A stretch of DNA of 64,000 nucleotides from Calliopsis andreniformis (lineage: Eukaryota; Arthropoda; Insecta; Hymenoptera; Andrenidae), in the NCBI RefSeq assembly GCF_051401765.1, contig NC_135066.1, positions 21,517,501 to 21,581,500 of the forward strand, written 5' to 3'. The notes under the pieces are model-generated. The model saw only the letters and a program-made list of their open reading frames with translations, was not told the DNA's origin and made no database searches. Below, piece after piece: positions 42,801-54,997 of the stretch. Each line of letters opens with the position of its first letter. The first letter of the stretch is position 1. A program made the translations under genes and the position numbers.

Positions 42801-44614
42801 CGACGAAAGTCACTTTGATCCCTCTCTCAGGGGTCAGAGCGTCCGAGGATCCGGTGGACTCAATGTCATACACCACTGTTAGTTACATTTAGGGACGTAT
42901 TATAGCACGGTTTCCAACTACGATGCACCCTCGACAAAGGACACTCCCTGAATAGGCCTGGACCGGTAAAATAGGAGGTGCTTCAATGTCGGGATAGGGG
43001 ATAGGAACGGGTTATTGCCTCCATGCTTTGGCATGAAGTCGGACGGTCTACGTGTGATAGTGGCTTGGGAGTTACACCAGTGATTACTCTCCCCGTTGAA
43101 TTCTCGCATAACTTCGTATAGGTCTGGCTTACGTTTGCATGTCAGTGATTAAATGTAACTGTGAATATTATTATCTGAAAAATAGAATAGTCTTCGGTAA
43201 TTTTCTCTTGAATTATTTTAATACATCTAATCGGCGCGGACACGTAGAAAATGAGGAGCATTATATCGAACGATACTCGGCCAGTATTCATTTTTCAATT
43301 TTACAACGAAAACCGGACGTCGAAAACCAAATAATATGAAGTTGGCTCTTACGATGAGTATTTCGAGAACTCGGATATCGGGGAGCAGGAGTTATAATTA
43401 AGAGAAGAAATCTAGATCTAGATACCCGAATACTCGAAATCAAGTTCGGATATCCGCATACTCGAGATTCGGATAGTTGTAAATCCGAGCCATATTACGA
43501 GCCCTACTTTGTAGGTCTATGCAAATAAGTACATACAAAAGTAACATTTTTTTATTCACGTAACTATCCAGTATAGTATCTAATTTTTAGGGTTGTTAAA
43601 GAACATTTTAGTTTTAATTTTTTACGTTATTTATTGTTTGATGTGTATTAGTTTATTATACGACAGGAAAGATAATAAAAAATTCCTTTTCTTATTGAAA
43701 AAAATGAACTTTAGAAATGTATTAAAATTAAAGTATCGAAAAACTCGTGCGTCGCATTATAAATAATTTTATGAGAAATATTACATATATAAGAATAAGC
43801 AATAACTAGGAATAATATTATAAAATTTAAAGTTAATTGGATGAATAGCTTTCAAGATCTGCCAAATTTACTCTTAAATCCTTTTGAAAGTACTTTTAAA
43901 TCTCTACCGAAATAGTTACATATTTTTAATCTACAAATTACTATTAAAAATACTTATTTGAACCTCTACTATTATCATTTAAAAGTTTTAAATATACTGT
44001 TTTCATATTCCGTATAGATTACAATATACATTCATTTCTCATTAAAACCAGAATTTAATTACACATAATAATAGTTAAAGGTAAGTCGTTTTCTTGTCAG
44101 CTACGCTATTGTAACCAATTGATGTTCTAATTATATATTTTGTAATCAGGTTTCACCGTACATGCAGTTTTAAAACTACATACTACACTTGCACAAGATT
44201 TTGTTATGCGATGTAGCTGATTCTATTCATACAACAGTGCAGTTTACTTTAATTTCTTATAAAGTAAATTAGTAAATGAGTAGTAGTTTCCTTATAGAAA
44301 AGTCTGACAAGTAATTCAGAAAAATGTATAGTGAAAGCAAAAATTGTTTCACAAAAAGAATACGAATATCTACGTTTTTTTAGTACACTTTTAAAGATAA
44401 AGGACAATTGGTCATAGCCAGCATAAATAGTGGATTTTATTGCTTGAGTAACGAAAGCTAAATTCTTTGAATTATATTTTCGAAAATCTCTACGAAAGTA
44501 ATTTGTTAGTAATGTTAGTAAACAAATGTTACTTATCACTTGAATAAATAAAGCTGAATTTGTTAATAAACGAAATTTTCTAAAATGCGTCTATTATAAT
44601 ACCTTTTCTGGTCC
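39846..44614. other. Long stretch without a supported gene
   Basis: Mostly AT-rich. A GC-richer block at 41740-43130 contains near-repeated phrases (GTTGAGAACAGGAA at about 42047 and 42334) and minus-strand ORFs of 118 and 71 codons with no recognisable content. TGTAACTCCC on the minus strand at 43075 and TGTAACCC near 41755 hint at LTR-like DNA, but no consistent ends were found. The stretch 43340-43500 repeats CCGAATACTCGA-type phrases like those in the ends of the 50.6-kb repeat. Confidence 0.35.
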
Positions 44615-44953
44615 TATACAGGGTGTTCAACGCCAGGTGTTAGGAACTTTAAGGAATGATTTTACATAGTGAATTAAAATAAAAATGACAATGCACGAAA
44701 TTGCGTGTGAAATTGCTCGGGACTTATTCTACTGGTTTCGCTGTATCTGGTCTGATTAATGTACGTTGACAGTAGAATATATCCAAAACCAGACATATAT
44801 CACACGAATTTCACTCTCTTTTTTTCAACAATTAATAATTCGTTCTGAACAAAGCTCCAAATGCAATTTCGTCATCCTTGATTTTTGTCCCATTTTGACA
44901 TGTAGAAATATTCTTTCCAATTTCTGACATTTGTGGTCGAACACCTTCTATAT
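44615..44953. mobile_element. MITE family B, copy 2
   Basis: The left end TATACAGGGTGTTCAAC and the right end inverse of TATAGAAGGTGTTCGACC match copy 1 at 39300-39628, with the shared CGCTGTATCTGGTC centre. It has no ORF. Confidence 0.85.
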
Positions 44954-45258
44954 GTATACATAAATGTTAAAAAATTGACGTGTTTGTATAATGCTATTTA
45001 GTCAAATAAAAATATCTATCTTTCTTTAGCCTTTTTGTTCATAGTTTTAAAATATGCTTCATGAAATATATATTTCAGGTACAATTACTTCTTATAAATC
45101 AAGTAATAAGTTATATACGTATTTTGCTAGGAGTATTCTAGAAAATAACAGTAACCAAAATTATGTAATGAACGAAAGGTACGCAATAGTTATTCTAATG
45201 GTTCAGTTTCAATGTTACATTTCAAAAGAAGTACGTAAAACAAATATCTATGTATGCA

Positions 45259-46037
45259 CAGGGTGGACAAAAATTAGGTGACAACTTTAAATTGAAATAT
45301 CTTTTTTGAAAAACGTTTTTTCAAAAAACTTTTCTTGTTCATGTACGTGTTTATATTCAAAAAGGAAATTTTTTGGTGGCAATTTTAAAAGTTTTTAAAG
45401 TGGTTAAAAAATGGACATTTCTGTCGAAAATTGAGTTTTTTTGGTGAAAACATATATGACGAATCAAAACATCACGCAAACTTTAAGAATGTGGTCTTCA
45501 AGTAAAAAGAAAGAAAAAAGTCATCAAGAACGTCCGTTTCGAAACTTGTCAAAAAGTTTGAATTGACAGGATCAATGCTTGATGGCCGTAAAGGAAACGT
45601 AGGACGACCGTTATCTGTTCGTGTCTTTGCGAAATACGTGGATTTTCGTCGATAACTGCTGTCGCCTGCTCGATATTTGATTGTGTACGGACAGATAACG
45701 TTACCGTTACGGTCATCAAGCACTGAATCTGTCAATTCGAACTTTTTGACAAGTTTCGAAATGGACGTTCTTGATGGCTTTTTCCATTTTTCTTACTTGA
45801 GGACCACTTTCTTAAAGTTTGCGTGATGTTTTGATTCGTCATATAATATGTTCTCACCAAAAAACTTGATTTTCGACAGAAATGTCCATTTTTTAACCAC
45901 TTTAAAAACTTTTAAAATAGTCACTAAAAAATTGCCTTTTGGAATGTAAACACATGAGCAAAAAAAGTTTTTTCGAAAAACGTTTTTCAAAGAAGGTATT
46001 TCAATTTAAAGTTGTTACCTAATTTTTGTCCACCCTG
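45259..46037. mobile_element. 779-bp near-palindromic foldback of a mariner-like element
   Basis: Arms 45259-45625 and 45690-46037 are inverted copies with few differences, around a loop of about 64 bp. The terminus is CAGGGTGGACAAAAATTAGG, followed on the right by TA (degraded to CA on the left). Each arm carries the start of an IS630/mariner-type HTH coding region (RTSVSKLVKKFELTGS, GRKGNVGRP), so the foldback arose by inverted duplication of an autonomous element's 5' end. No catalytic domain is present. Confidence 0.92.
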
Positions 46038-49000
46038 TAGCCATGAGCTAAAACAATATGTCACATTTTCATAAAATGTGCATTTATGCGTTAATTGAAA
46101 TCTATAAGATAAAATTGATGTATAAATTAATCTTCTTCCTTAAAAAAAAGAAGAGTATAATGAAATTCACGCTTATAATACAAAATTTATATTAGGAACT
46201 TTAATACTTCAAAAATGAAGATTGCAATTCTATTACTATTCACCGTATAAGCACAAAATCGGTAATTTGAAGAACAGTACAAGTTCAGTTTATTAGCCAT
46301 TTTTGAATAATTTCAAAACTATATATAAAATTCATAGAACTACACGTTGGGATCAAATATATTAAATATGGTTTTGGATTTGTACTGTTCCTCAACTCAC
46401 CGATTTAAATACACATCATGTGATTTAGTTTCGCTCACCTTCCCGCCTTCCTAGGTGTATTATCGCAGTATTTTCATTTCAAATGATTTCCTCAAGCTGC
46501 TGTTGGTGAGGTTCAGCTTGGAATGCAACAGTCGTAGAGTCTTAAAGTCGCAAACAAGTTGACACACGTGATCACAAAGCGCAAAGGTTGGCTACGAATA
46601 TCCAAAAACTCGACGGTGATAATAAATTCATGGCATGAACATAGAAGTGAACGATAGAGCTATTTGTTTATTCCAGTATGTGTTAATGATGCAAATTTTG
46701 GACTGAGAGATCTTGACATCGAGACAATCGTAAACCGTATTCAATTTTCAGTGTCTCTTGAATTATCGACGATTCTCTAATTTCATAATTAATTCATAAG
46801 CTGTCGAGCCAAGGCCAGTTAGATTCCATAAAGAATTCCGATATTTGAATTTTCTTCTATTTCTTAATTTAATCTTATCTTTTCGAATTGTCTGATCTTT
46901 TACTTTTAGCATCGAAGATGCGTTCTTTATATTTGATAAAATGAGAGTATTGCTTTGTTTGCATTAGGATACAATTTTGTAATTGAATGATCCTTTATCA
47001 GTATTTCTACGAAACTGTTTTAAGTGTGCTTTATGGTCTCAAAAGTAATAAGGATGTGCTTATCCATGAGATATCTTTCACATTGTGCGTGGTGAAAAAT
47101 AGGTTCCGTTAAAAATTGCGTTATAATTTATTCCCACAATATATTTTATTCGATCGTTCTCAATATTTTGAATCAGAAATGTTAGTCAGTTACGAGTACT
47201 ACTGCATAGTAATCGATTGCACTAATTTTCCCTGTATATTTCGAATATTTTGATGTTATTTGTTTACATTGGCTATGTTCAGGTTAGTTTTCTGTTTACA
47301 AAAATTTTTTCACTAACGTTGAACTGTAGGAAATTCTTTATTTTTAGTTTTTGGTACTGCGGTTATGGCTCCAACAAGCTGTATCGATACACCTACTTTT
47401 TCAAAGTTTAGGTACAAACTAATTATATAGACTCCTTCAAATTTGGGATATAATATAATTAAATACACTTTTTTAAATTTTAAATACAAAATAATAAACA
47501 AGTTTTGATTCGAGTGTATTATAGTAGCACCAACAAAACTGCTTTTAAACATCTGAGAAAAGTAGACCTTCAACAAAGGTATTGGAAAGAACTGCTCCAT
47601 TTGTACGAATTTTCTTATTTATTTCGGACTGTAGAAATTTCTTTATATCTTATCTTTTAGTACTTACTATATTCGAGATTCTAATACCTTGATTTTGTAT
47701 GGGTCTTTAAATTTTAGGTAAACTAATAGACATTCTTTATTTGACTATAATGTTATATCAGTAGGATGAAAAAAAGTAGTGTGAAAGATAATGGAGGATT
47801 GAGGAAAGAAATAGATCTCTCAGTGACATTGAAAAATACCTGCAGAATTTTTTGCCAGATTAATATGCTGTTGTTGCCTCCGGATGAAATTTTTCTGATT
47901 CTTCCATTTTTCCGAATTTTTCAATGTTCTCAGTTCCATTAATTTCTCGCTCAAAGATAGAAACTTGATTACAGTGTTTCATTTTGCTTCTCTTCTCACT
48001 GGTTTTTCAGCCACGTTTCTGCTTACTCTGCTTATATTTTCAGGAAGACAACACTTCTCAAGAAATGTGTCCCTGTAAACTTTTCAATGAGCTCTGTATT
48101 TATAGTGAGAAAACACTGTACTTTTTAATTTCATCAATATCCAAATAAACGGCGAGACGAATCGATTTATTCTGCCGAGTTCCATTCTTTCCGAAGGAAT
48201 CAAATCGAATTATATCCATACTCCGTTTCACATCTGCCTCCCAGACGACTCTTCGTCCTCATCGCGGAAGAAAGCCACTAAATCTGCACTGCATCATCGT
48301 TAGATTATAACTCTTGTTTCTCCCACTTTTGAAGTACGTTCTCTTCCTTTTAAACTAAATCTCTATTTGATCTGATGAGATGTTACTCACTGCTTCACGA
48401 ACTGCGACACAGGATGAAAGCATCCACAGTGCGTTGCCAAAACAGTCACTACCTTGAGTAGTGAATACTCTAATTCACAAAGTACTCTAATTCCTTTTCG
48501 TGGGATTTCGAGTTTTTTAAGACAGTCACAGAACTTTGATGACTGTCAGTAAGAACTAGAATGAGTATTACACCAAGGAATAAAAAGTACACTAAATCAA
48601 GGGATCGAGGAAGCGTTGATGATCCCTGAGGAATGATCCTCACGAATTTCTTCTTGCTTCATCATCCCTGATTGTCCTTGGAAACACGATTCCTTCAAGT
48701 TTAAGATCTCTAGATCACAGTGGGTGTTGGCTGCTCCTGGGAAGGGAAACTGGCTGAAAACGATACTAAATCACCGCCAGGATCAGGACTCGTGAGAGAC
48801 GATCAGCGGTGACGCTTGAGGGAGTGTCTGTACTCTAACATCACCTGTTGGTATCTTATCCCGGTCAGGGTTTATACAGGGTGGCGAATGTATTCAGACT
48901 AGAGGATGAGAGCACGCCTGCGCGAAAGCAGATCGATGTGTTATATCGCACGCTTTTCTATACGAAACTCCTCTCGCTTTCTCTTCTTTGGTAATGCGCG

Positions 49001-50628
49001 ATGTTGATGGGACGCCACGTACCGTAGATACTGATCGTCGATTTGACGAGTACTATTCAGTCTAACGTTGCATTATTTTCTGGTCACTTTTTGAGGGTTG
49101 AAGCTTCCTATTTTTGGACTTTACTTTGATTCGTTTCGTTGTTTTTACTTGTGGCTTGAGTTCACGTGAAAGGGGTGGAAACATATGAGTTACTGCCAAT
49201 GCGTGGCATTCTTAGAAGAAAAGCTTTGATGACTGCTTTTTGTTTTATTGATACGCTTACTACTAGTGTCATATATGTACATTGTACATACATGTGACGT
49301 ACCTATTCGATTTCGAAAGATTATCTTAAGGCCAATACAAACTGAGATACAATCAATCTCTATAAACATATTAAGGCATAAATATGTCTTTTTTCTAATG
49401 AGCAAGAAGATAGTCACTATACAAAGTTTTCAACGATTGTATCTCGTATCTTAGTCTACCAGTTTAGACATACCATTATTTGAACGAAATAAAACTGCTC
49501 TTTTAATAAGTGAAAACCTGCTCCTTTTTATGGAAAAAGAGATGAAACGAAGTATAGTATATTTACTACCTTCGCAGCAAACTTTTCAATACACAACTTT
49601 TTGATTACGGTTTTGTGACAACTCTGTTCAAAACAACTTAATCGTTACCATTCTTTTTAGTCTAAAGTATTATGCTAATTTAATGACAGATAGGACTCTA
49701 GTGATACTTTCCCTTCTAAGGAGTTAGTCCATTAAAAATATAGAACACTAGTTTCAAGATAGCATTTTACAAGGAGCAATTTCTTTATAATCATGTTCCA
49801 CTTTTATAAAGTACACATATTCAATCTTATTTCAGAGTACTATTATTGCAGACTACAGAGTATTGTTATTCAATGTCATGACAATATAACATTGGTTAAG
49901 ACTTTGACTATCATGTAATTACAGTACATAATACTTCAAATGAGTCTTGTGGTAGGCCGGTTAATCGGCGTCCTACTGTATTTATGTAATACTATCTTAT
50001 GATTAGAGTATTCACAATCAATCTTATAATTTACTTATCTTCACACTTTTCAATCTATAGTTTGTGCTAATTTATTCAGAATCAGATTTAACTTCGAAAA
50101 TAGGTAATGATTTCAAACTTTTGTATATTGGGTCTGGCTGAAAGAGGTATGAAGAACCGGAAAAATATTATAGTTGTATGGATATATCGGTTCCTGCTCA
50201 TTTTGATTCTGATTCTTCGGAAATGTTTCAAGCACCAAAACCGATAAGACACCGTTATAAATGTTTTCAACACCTGAAATTTAAGTATTAAGAAACACAT
50301 TTTGCACATTGGTTGGTCAGGTTATTATAACCATTTTAAAATTATTTTTTGAAATTCGATTGAAAATGAAATTAAGAATACGTTTCAATTTCATGCTTTT
50401 TTATTGTATACTTTCCTTGTATTTTAAATATTATATAATTAAAATATTTAAACTTCTTAATACAATATAATACTCCTTAATAAGTTACAATATTATTTAA
50501 TAATATTAAAATAAATAATAATAACACAGATAACTGAAAATAAACTCATAAATGAACAATAGCCATACGTGGTTGACGAAAGACAGCAATATAAAGTGGC
50601 AGCCTGTCAGAAATATATGTCTTACTGT
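46038..50628. other. No supported gene; possible untranslated exons of the TMEM200-like gene
   Basis: Two minus-strand donors stand out: GGCGGGAAG/GTGAGCG at about 46448 and GTGAAGCA/GTGAGTAAC at about 48391. Both follow sequence that is GC-richer than average. Since coding exon 1 needs an upstream spliced exon, these are candidates, without proof. 48877 carries a lone TACAGGGTGGCGAATG terminus of an unidentified element. The remainder is AT-rich and featureless. Confidence 0.25.
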
Positions 50629-51563
50629 CAAGTCTGTGCTGGTACCCGAGAACACGGGTTCGTGTCGGGTCGACAAACTAAGGGCGTGATCGGGCGAACC
50701 CCCGAGAATATTTCTCTCATCGGGACTGATTGGTATCTCGAAAGTATCTAAGGCATCAGGACTAATCAATGTCCCGAAAGTATCATAAACATACGCGCTT
50801 TCAAGATCCCGAAAGTATCTTACTGTCCACAATTGTATCGGATATCAATGTTAGATTCCTGTATCGTGTTTTACGATGCGTTTAAAACGTTCCTGCAAAT
50901 AACATAATTCAAGTAACCACAAAACAGTTTTATTAACTTTTTTGAGAACTAAAATTAAACAAACATTTTAAATTACCTTGAATGCATCGCAAATGATATA
51001 ATACATTTTATTAATTATTATCGTACTGTGAGTATCATTTGATTCGCCGATTTTTGTATTTCCATTAATTTTTCTCTTACAGACGTTCAACACGAAAAAG
51101 CACTACTTGTGTTTTAACATTTTTTATGTACCAGGTCGTACAATTCAATGTTTTTCATTCTGTTTTTAATAATCAACTATAAACAATATGCAAATCACGG
51201 TATTCTTGTTCTGTTTACACGTATTTAGGGCTTTTAAAAGTTTTACGGCATTATCCGTTGTAAGAAAAATTGATTTTTCAAAAATAATTTTGATAAAATG
51301 TATCTAACATTTTATGTATTACGTAACATACATAAAGATAAGAAAGAGGATGTAAGAAAGTCAAAACGATTTACCTTCTTCAATATTTGTACAACTTTTG
51401 TTTTTAATCTGTAGTTTCAAATCATTATATATTTGTGAAATAATTGGTTTTGAAAAAGTCGTTACGATGTCAGTCCCGATGCGTTAAGCACTGTCGATCG
51501 GGATCCCGATCAGCCCGAAGCTCGGGAATCCCAAGATTTCGGAAACCCGCACACCACTACCTG
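50629..51563 (+). repeat. Repeat with GC-rich CCCGA-type ends, copy 1
   Basis: Both ends carry clusters of CCCGA/TCGGG words (ACCCGAGAACACGGG left, CGGAAACCCGCACACC right) as subterminal repeats, while the interior is AT-rich. It matches the reverse complement of 54998-56390 in both end and core (GATTCGCCGATTTTTGTATT, ACGATGCGTTTAAAACGTTC). It is probably a non-autonomous DNA element, hAT-like by its CAGGG..GTGCG terminus. No target duplication was found. Confidence 0.75.
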
Positions 51564-51590
51564 TTATTAATGTAGCTTAATGAATTTTTT

Positions 51591-52210
51591 TTGTTGGAGA
51601 TTTCGCAGAAAATTATTAATTTCTTATTCAAGATGAAATCCAGCGTTACTATTGGTCCTATTATCATCGAATGGATAACAGTCGAAAATATGACGACTTT
51701 ACCATTATATCAGACAGTTCATTTATTTCAAACACTTTTGACACAATTTTGGTATAAAAATACGGTACTGACATTACAAAAATTAAATACTTTTCTGACA
51801 GGGCTTCTTCGCAATACAAAAATGAACACAATTTACTTAATCTCAGATTTTATTTAAAAGATTTTGGAATCCATGCAGAGTGGCACTTTTTTGCAACTTC
51901 ACATAGCAAAAATAGATGTGACGGTGTTAGCGGGTCCTTGAAACGCCTTGCAGCTCGAGTCAGTTTACAAAAAGCACTACAGAATCAGATCACAACACTA
52001 CAGAAATTGTTCAACTGGGCGACTGTTAACATTGAGAATTTTAATTTTAAATCCTGGTCAGTTGAAAAACATAAAGAACATTCAGAACTACTACCAGACA
52101 GGCGCCCATTAGCTAGACAAATTCTTGTAACAAGACATTTTCATTCGTATATACCAACAGACATACTGTTTAATTTGTCGGGTAAAATTTACTTTAACAG
52201 TCAAAATTGA
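51591..52210 (+). pseudogene. Unrecognised ORF pair, probably transposon-derived
   Basis: Two plus-strand ORFs (51591-51857, 51938-52210) in different frames read as one protein after a short gap whose third frame gives FGIHAEWHFFATSHSKNRCD and then GVSGSLKRLAARVSLQKAL. The HFFATSHxKxxCDG..KRLAAR block looks like a conserved motif with Cys and His. The C-terminal part has LFNWATVNIENFNF and HFHSYIPTD. I do not recognise the family with certainty. The frameshifts indicate a relic. It starts 28 bp after the repeat at 50629-51563, and might be the coding remnant of that element. Confidence 0.45.
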
Positions 52211-52767
52211 AAAATTGTGAAGATTTTTAGATAATTAACTATTGTACACTTTCCTATACATTTAATTGGACACCCATTAATATGGTAGAATACTTATCCA
52301 ATAATCCATCTTCTCATCATATTTTATTCTACACCGATGCAAGAATATTCACCTCTTCTCGTAGTTTCCATTGAACAATGACCACTTGATGTTACAAACA
52401 ATAAGTATTACTGACAAAGAATGAGTTCTTAATATTTATTGAGCGAATTATATCTGGCAGTAGTCGTATACCCCTTATATTAATGCCAGGTATAGTCGCC
52501 TAGCCGCTAGTGCCGTAGGACCAGGCTACACACGGTACGCTTCGACGTGACGCAGCGTTACATTCAATCAATTTTCATTTGAACTATTTTCAAATGTCCA
52601 TGTTCTTAAAAATATATTCGTAAAGAGAACGAATATATACTTAATTATATACTTAACTATACGAACTATATACTTAATTGTTATCAAATTTTTAAATTCG
52701 TGTTCAGTACTAAAAAATCGCATTTATTTAAAACAATTATAAAAAATATTTAAAAAAACTTTTTTGA

Positions 52768-52907
52768 AACGCAGTGCGTGAAATTTGATTTCTCATGCAA
52801 TATGTAGCGTGCACGAAATATCCTATTCTCACTCTGAGACCGTGCCGTGCGCGAAGTAATAATTTCAGACACACAGGCATGAGAAATCGAATTTGTCACA
52901 CTTTGTT
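52768..52907. repeat. Short inverted repeat element
   Basis: CAGTGCGTGAAATTTGATTT with CTCATGC at 52772-52800 pairs with GCATGAGAAATCGAATTTG at about 52878-52896. It is a hairpin of about 140 bp, possibly a small MITE. Confidence 0.6.
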
Positions 52908-53984
52908 TAAAAAAATAGTATGAGCAACACGTGCGCTCAGGTCACATTCGATGAGTGTGATTTCACACTCGACAAAAATCACTCGTTTCGCGCACTAGTT
53001 GCACAATGTATTGTTTCTACACTGAAATAATTTTTTTTAGTACTCTTATGTGTTCACAATAAATACCCAGACGCATATTCTCGTGCGTTTAGTGGTTCAA
53101 GAGTTATAATTTTCTAAAAAAAAGCTAGTCTATACTTTGAGTAGCTGTAAAATCAACAATATTCAAACTTTGAAAAATTTCTTCGACATACGTTTAAATA
53201 TCATTAAAGACTACAATATATGCAAATTTGTATAAAATCCGAGGTGGTACTCCAAAAAGTGTTCGATTTACAACGAAGCTGTTCGTTGTAGCATTTATTC
53301 TAATATTGTGTGAATACTTGATTAAGCGTTAGCATTAATTTGTGATTTTTAAAATTAGCGGACTTAGTTGATGCTTGCAATAAACTACTGAAGGTATTGA
53401 TATTAATTGCTATTTTTTGATTAGATAGAATTTTATTGAATAGCGGGAAAGTATTAAACTACTCGATTTATACTCAATAATAGGAATATCAAAGGACATA
53501 ATTAAAGGAAAATCTGATTGTAATAAATCGTTTTATTGTTACAATACTTTTCTTGTTAGAATCACATTATCTGGTAACATTTAATTGTTTCAATTATTTT
53601 TGTGGCCTGATCCAGTCAGACATCGCTCTAACGTTCGTTCTCAATCCTAGGGAAAACCCACCTTTCTAAAAACCCTAAACAAAGCGACGGAATATTTTTT
53701 CTTTCTTCTTGTTGTTACGTTAGCTGCCAAGATGAATAAATTGATTTTAGTATAATTTTTTAGTTTAGAAATATTTCTAATCAATTATAAAACATTATTA
53801 AAAATATATCATTACTTATTTCCTTGTCTCCATCATTAGATATCCTCTTCTTTTTTCTTTTGCTCTCATCTTGTACTCTCTTTTTGCATTGTCCATATTT
53901 GATATTTCCCTGAAGGTAGTACATATACGAGTCTTCTTGTTCGTGTTTCCTACACATAAATTATAATTTTAGCTTTTAATCTTT
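52908..53984. other. No recognised feature
   Basis: AT-rich sequence without coding similarity or internal repeats. Confidence 0.5.
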
Positions 53985-54403
53985 TGTAAGGGGTTCTTCG
54001 GAAGAGAGGACAGAGGGGTAGAGAGTTTCAGAGTCCCGATGAAGACAAGTAAACACTTTATTTGGTTTCACACGGGTTCTCTCAGTACTCCGCGGTATTG
54101 ACAATCTCTGCCACACACACTTTCTCTCTCTCACACTCCCATACTCGGACTCCGACTCAATTCCGATTCCGATTCGACTCGACTCTGCAATGATCGCGAA
54201 TTACCTTATATTTATATGCATCGCGGATCTCGCATATTTATATCAGTCGCGTGCTAAGATCCCCGCCGCTATCGATGTGGCCAATCAATCTTAATTGATT
54301 TCTGATTCGTCACTCGATCATAGATGGGGGGGCCATATTTAGGCACTCTCGCGAGGACGAGATACCGCGATGGTCTCGCCGCGTTCTTGTAAACGCCCCA
54401 ACA
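53985..54403 (-). mobile_element. Solo LTR with 4-bp target duplication
   Basis: On the minus strand it begins TGTTGGGGCGTTTACAAG and ends GAACCCCTTACA, and is flanked on both sides by CTTT (53981-53984 and 54404-54407). TG...CA ends with a 4-bp duplication fit Ty3/gypsy-type integration. A TATA-like GATATAAATATG lies at about 54233-54244 and AATAAAGTG at about 54053-54061 on the minus strand. There is no internal region, so the rest was lost by LTR-LTR recombination. Confidence 0.88.
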
Positions 54404-54997
54404 CTTTAGTATATAAAAAATAGACATACTGTATTTTCTTCACGTAGTTTTCATTGATGCTCATAGAATATTAGGAATTGCACATTGAAAAATACGTTTA
54501 CGCGAAGAAAACAATGTATGTTATAAAATGATAAAATGAAATCGAGAACATCTGATTTATGGCAATTTAGTATCTATGTAACTTCTACTAAGAAGATACA
54601 GGAAAAGATAAGTATGTAATAATATTTGTTGTATTCTGTACTATCACAGTTATAATTACGATTTTAATTAACTGTTTATTTATTTTTATATATAGAAAGA
54701 CACAAGACACAAATCTGGTTGTCACGCTTTTCTATGACACGAATAATTAAAAACAAAGAGAAAAAGTAAAATCACTGCACCGAGATTCTATTACTATTGC
54801 CCAATTTGTGAGCCACGCGCTCGGACTTCGATAGTATGAATTCTCAGTGGAACGCGTCGAGCAGACAGAGCACACGGATATGAGCCGAGTACGCTGCGTG
54901 GAGAGCCGAGCGGTGCCAGTAGAGTGGGGGACAACAGTAGGTTATATGTAGTTGGGGTAAGCCGTTTGTTCCACGTTCCACGATTTTGGCATCACTG
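54404..54997. other. No supported gene
   Basis: The last 200 bp (54770-54990) are GC-richer, with GCCGAG repeats (ATGAGCCGAGTACG, GAGAGCCGAGCGG), but no ORF or repeat partner was found. Confidence 0.4.
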
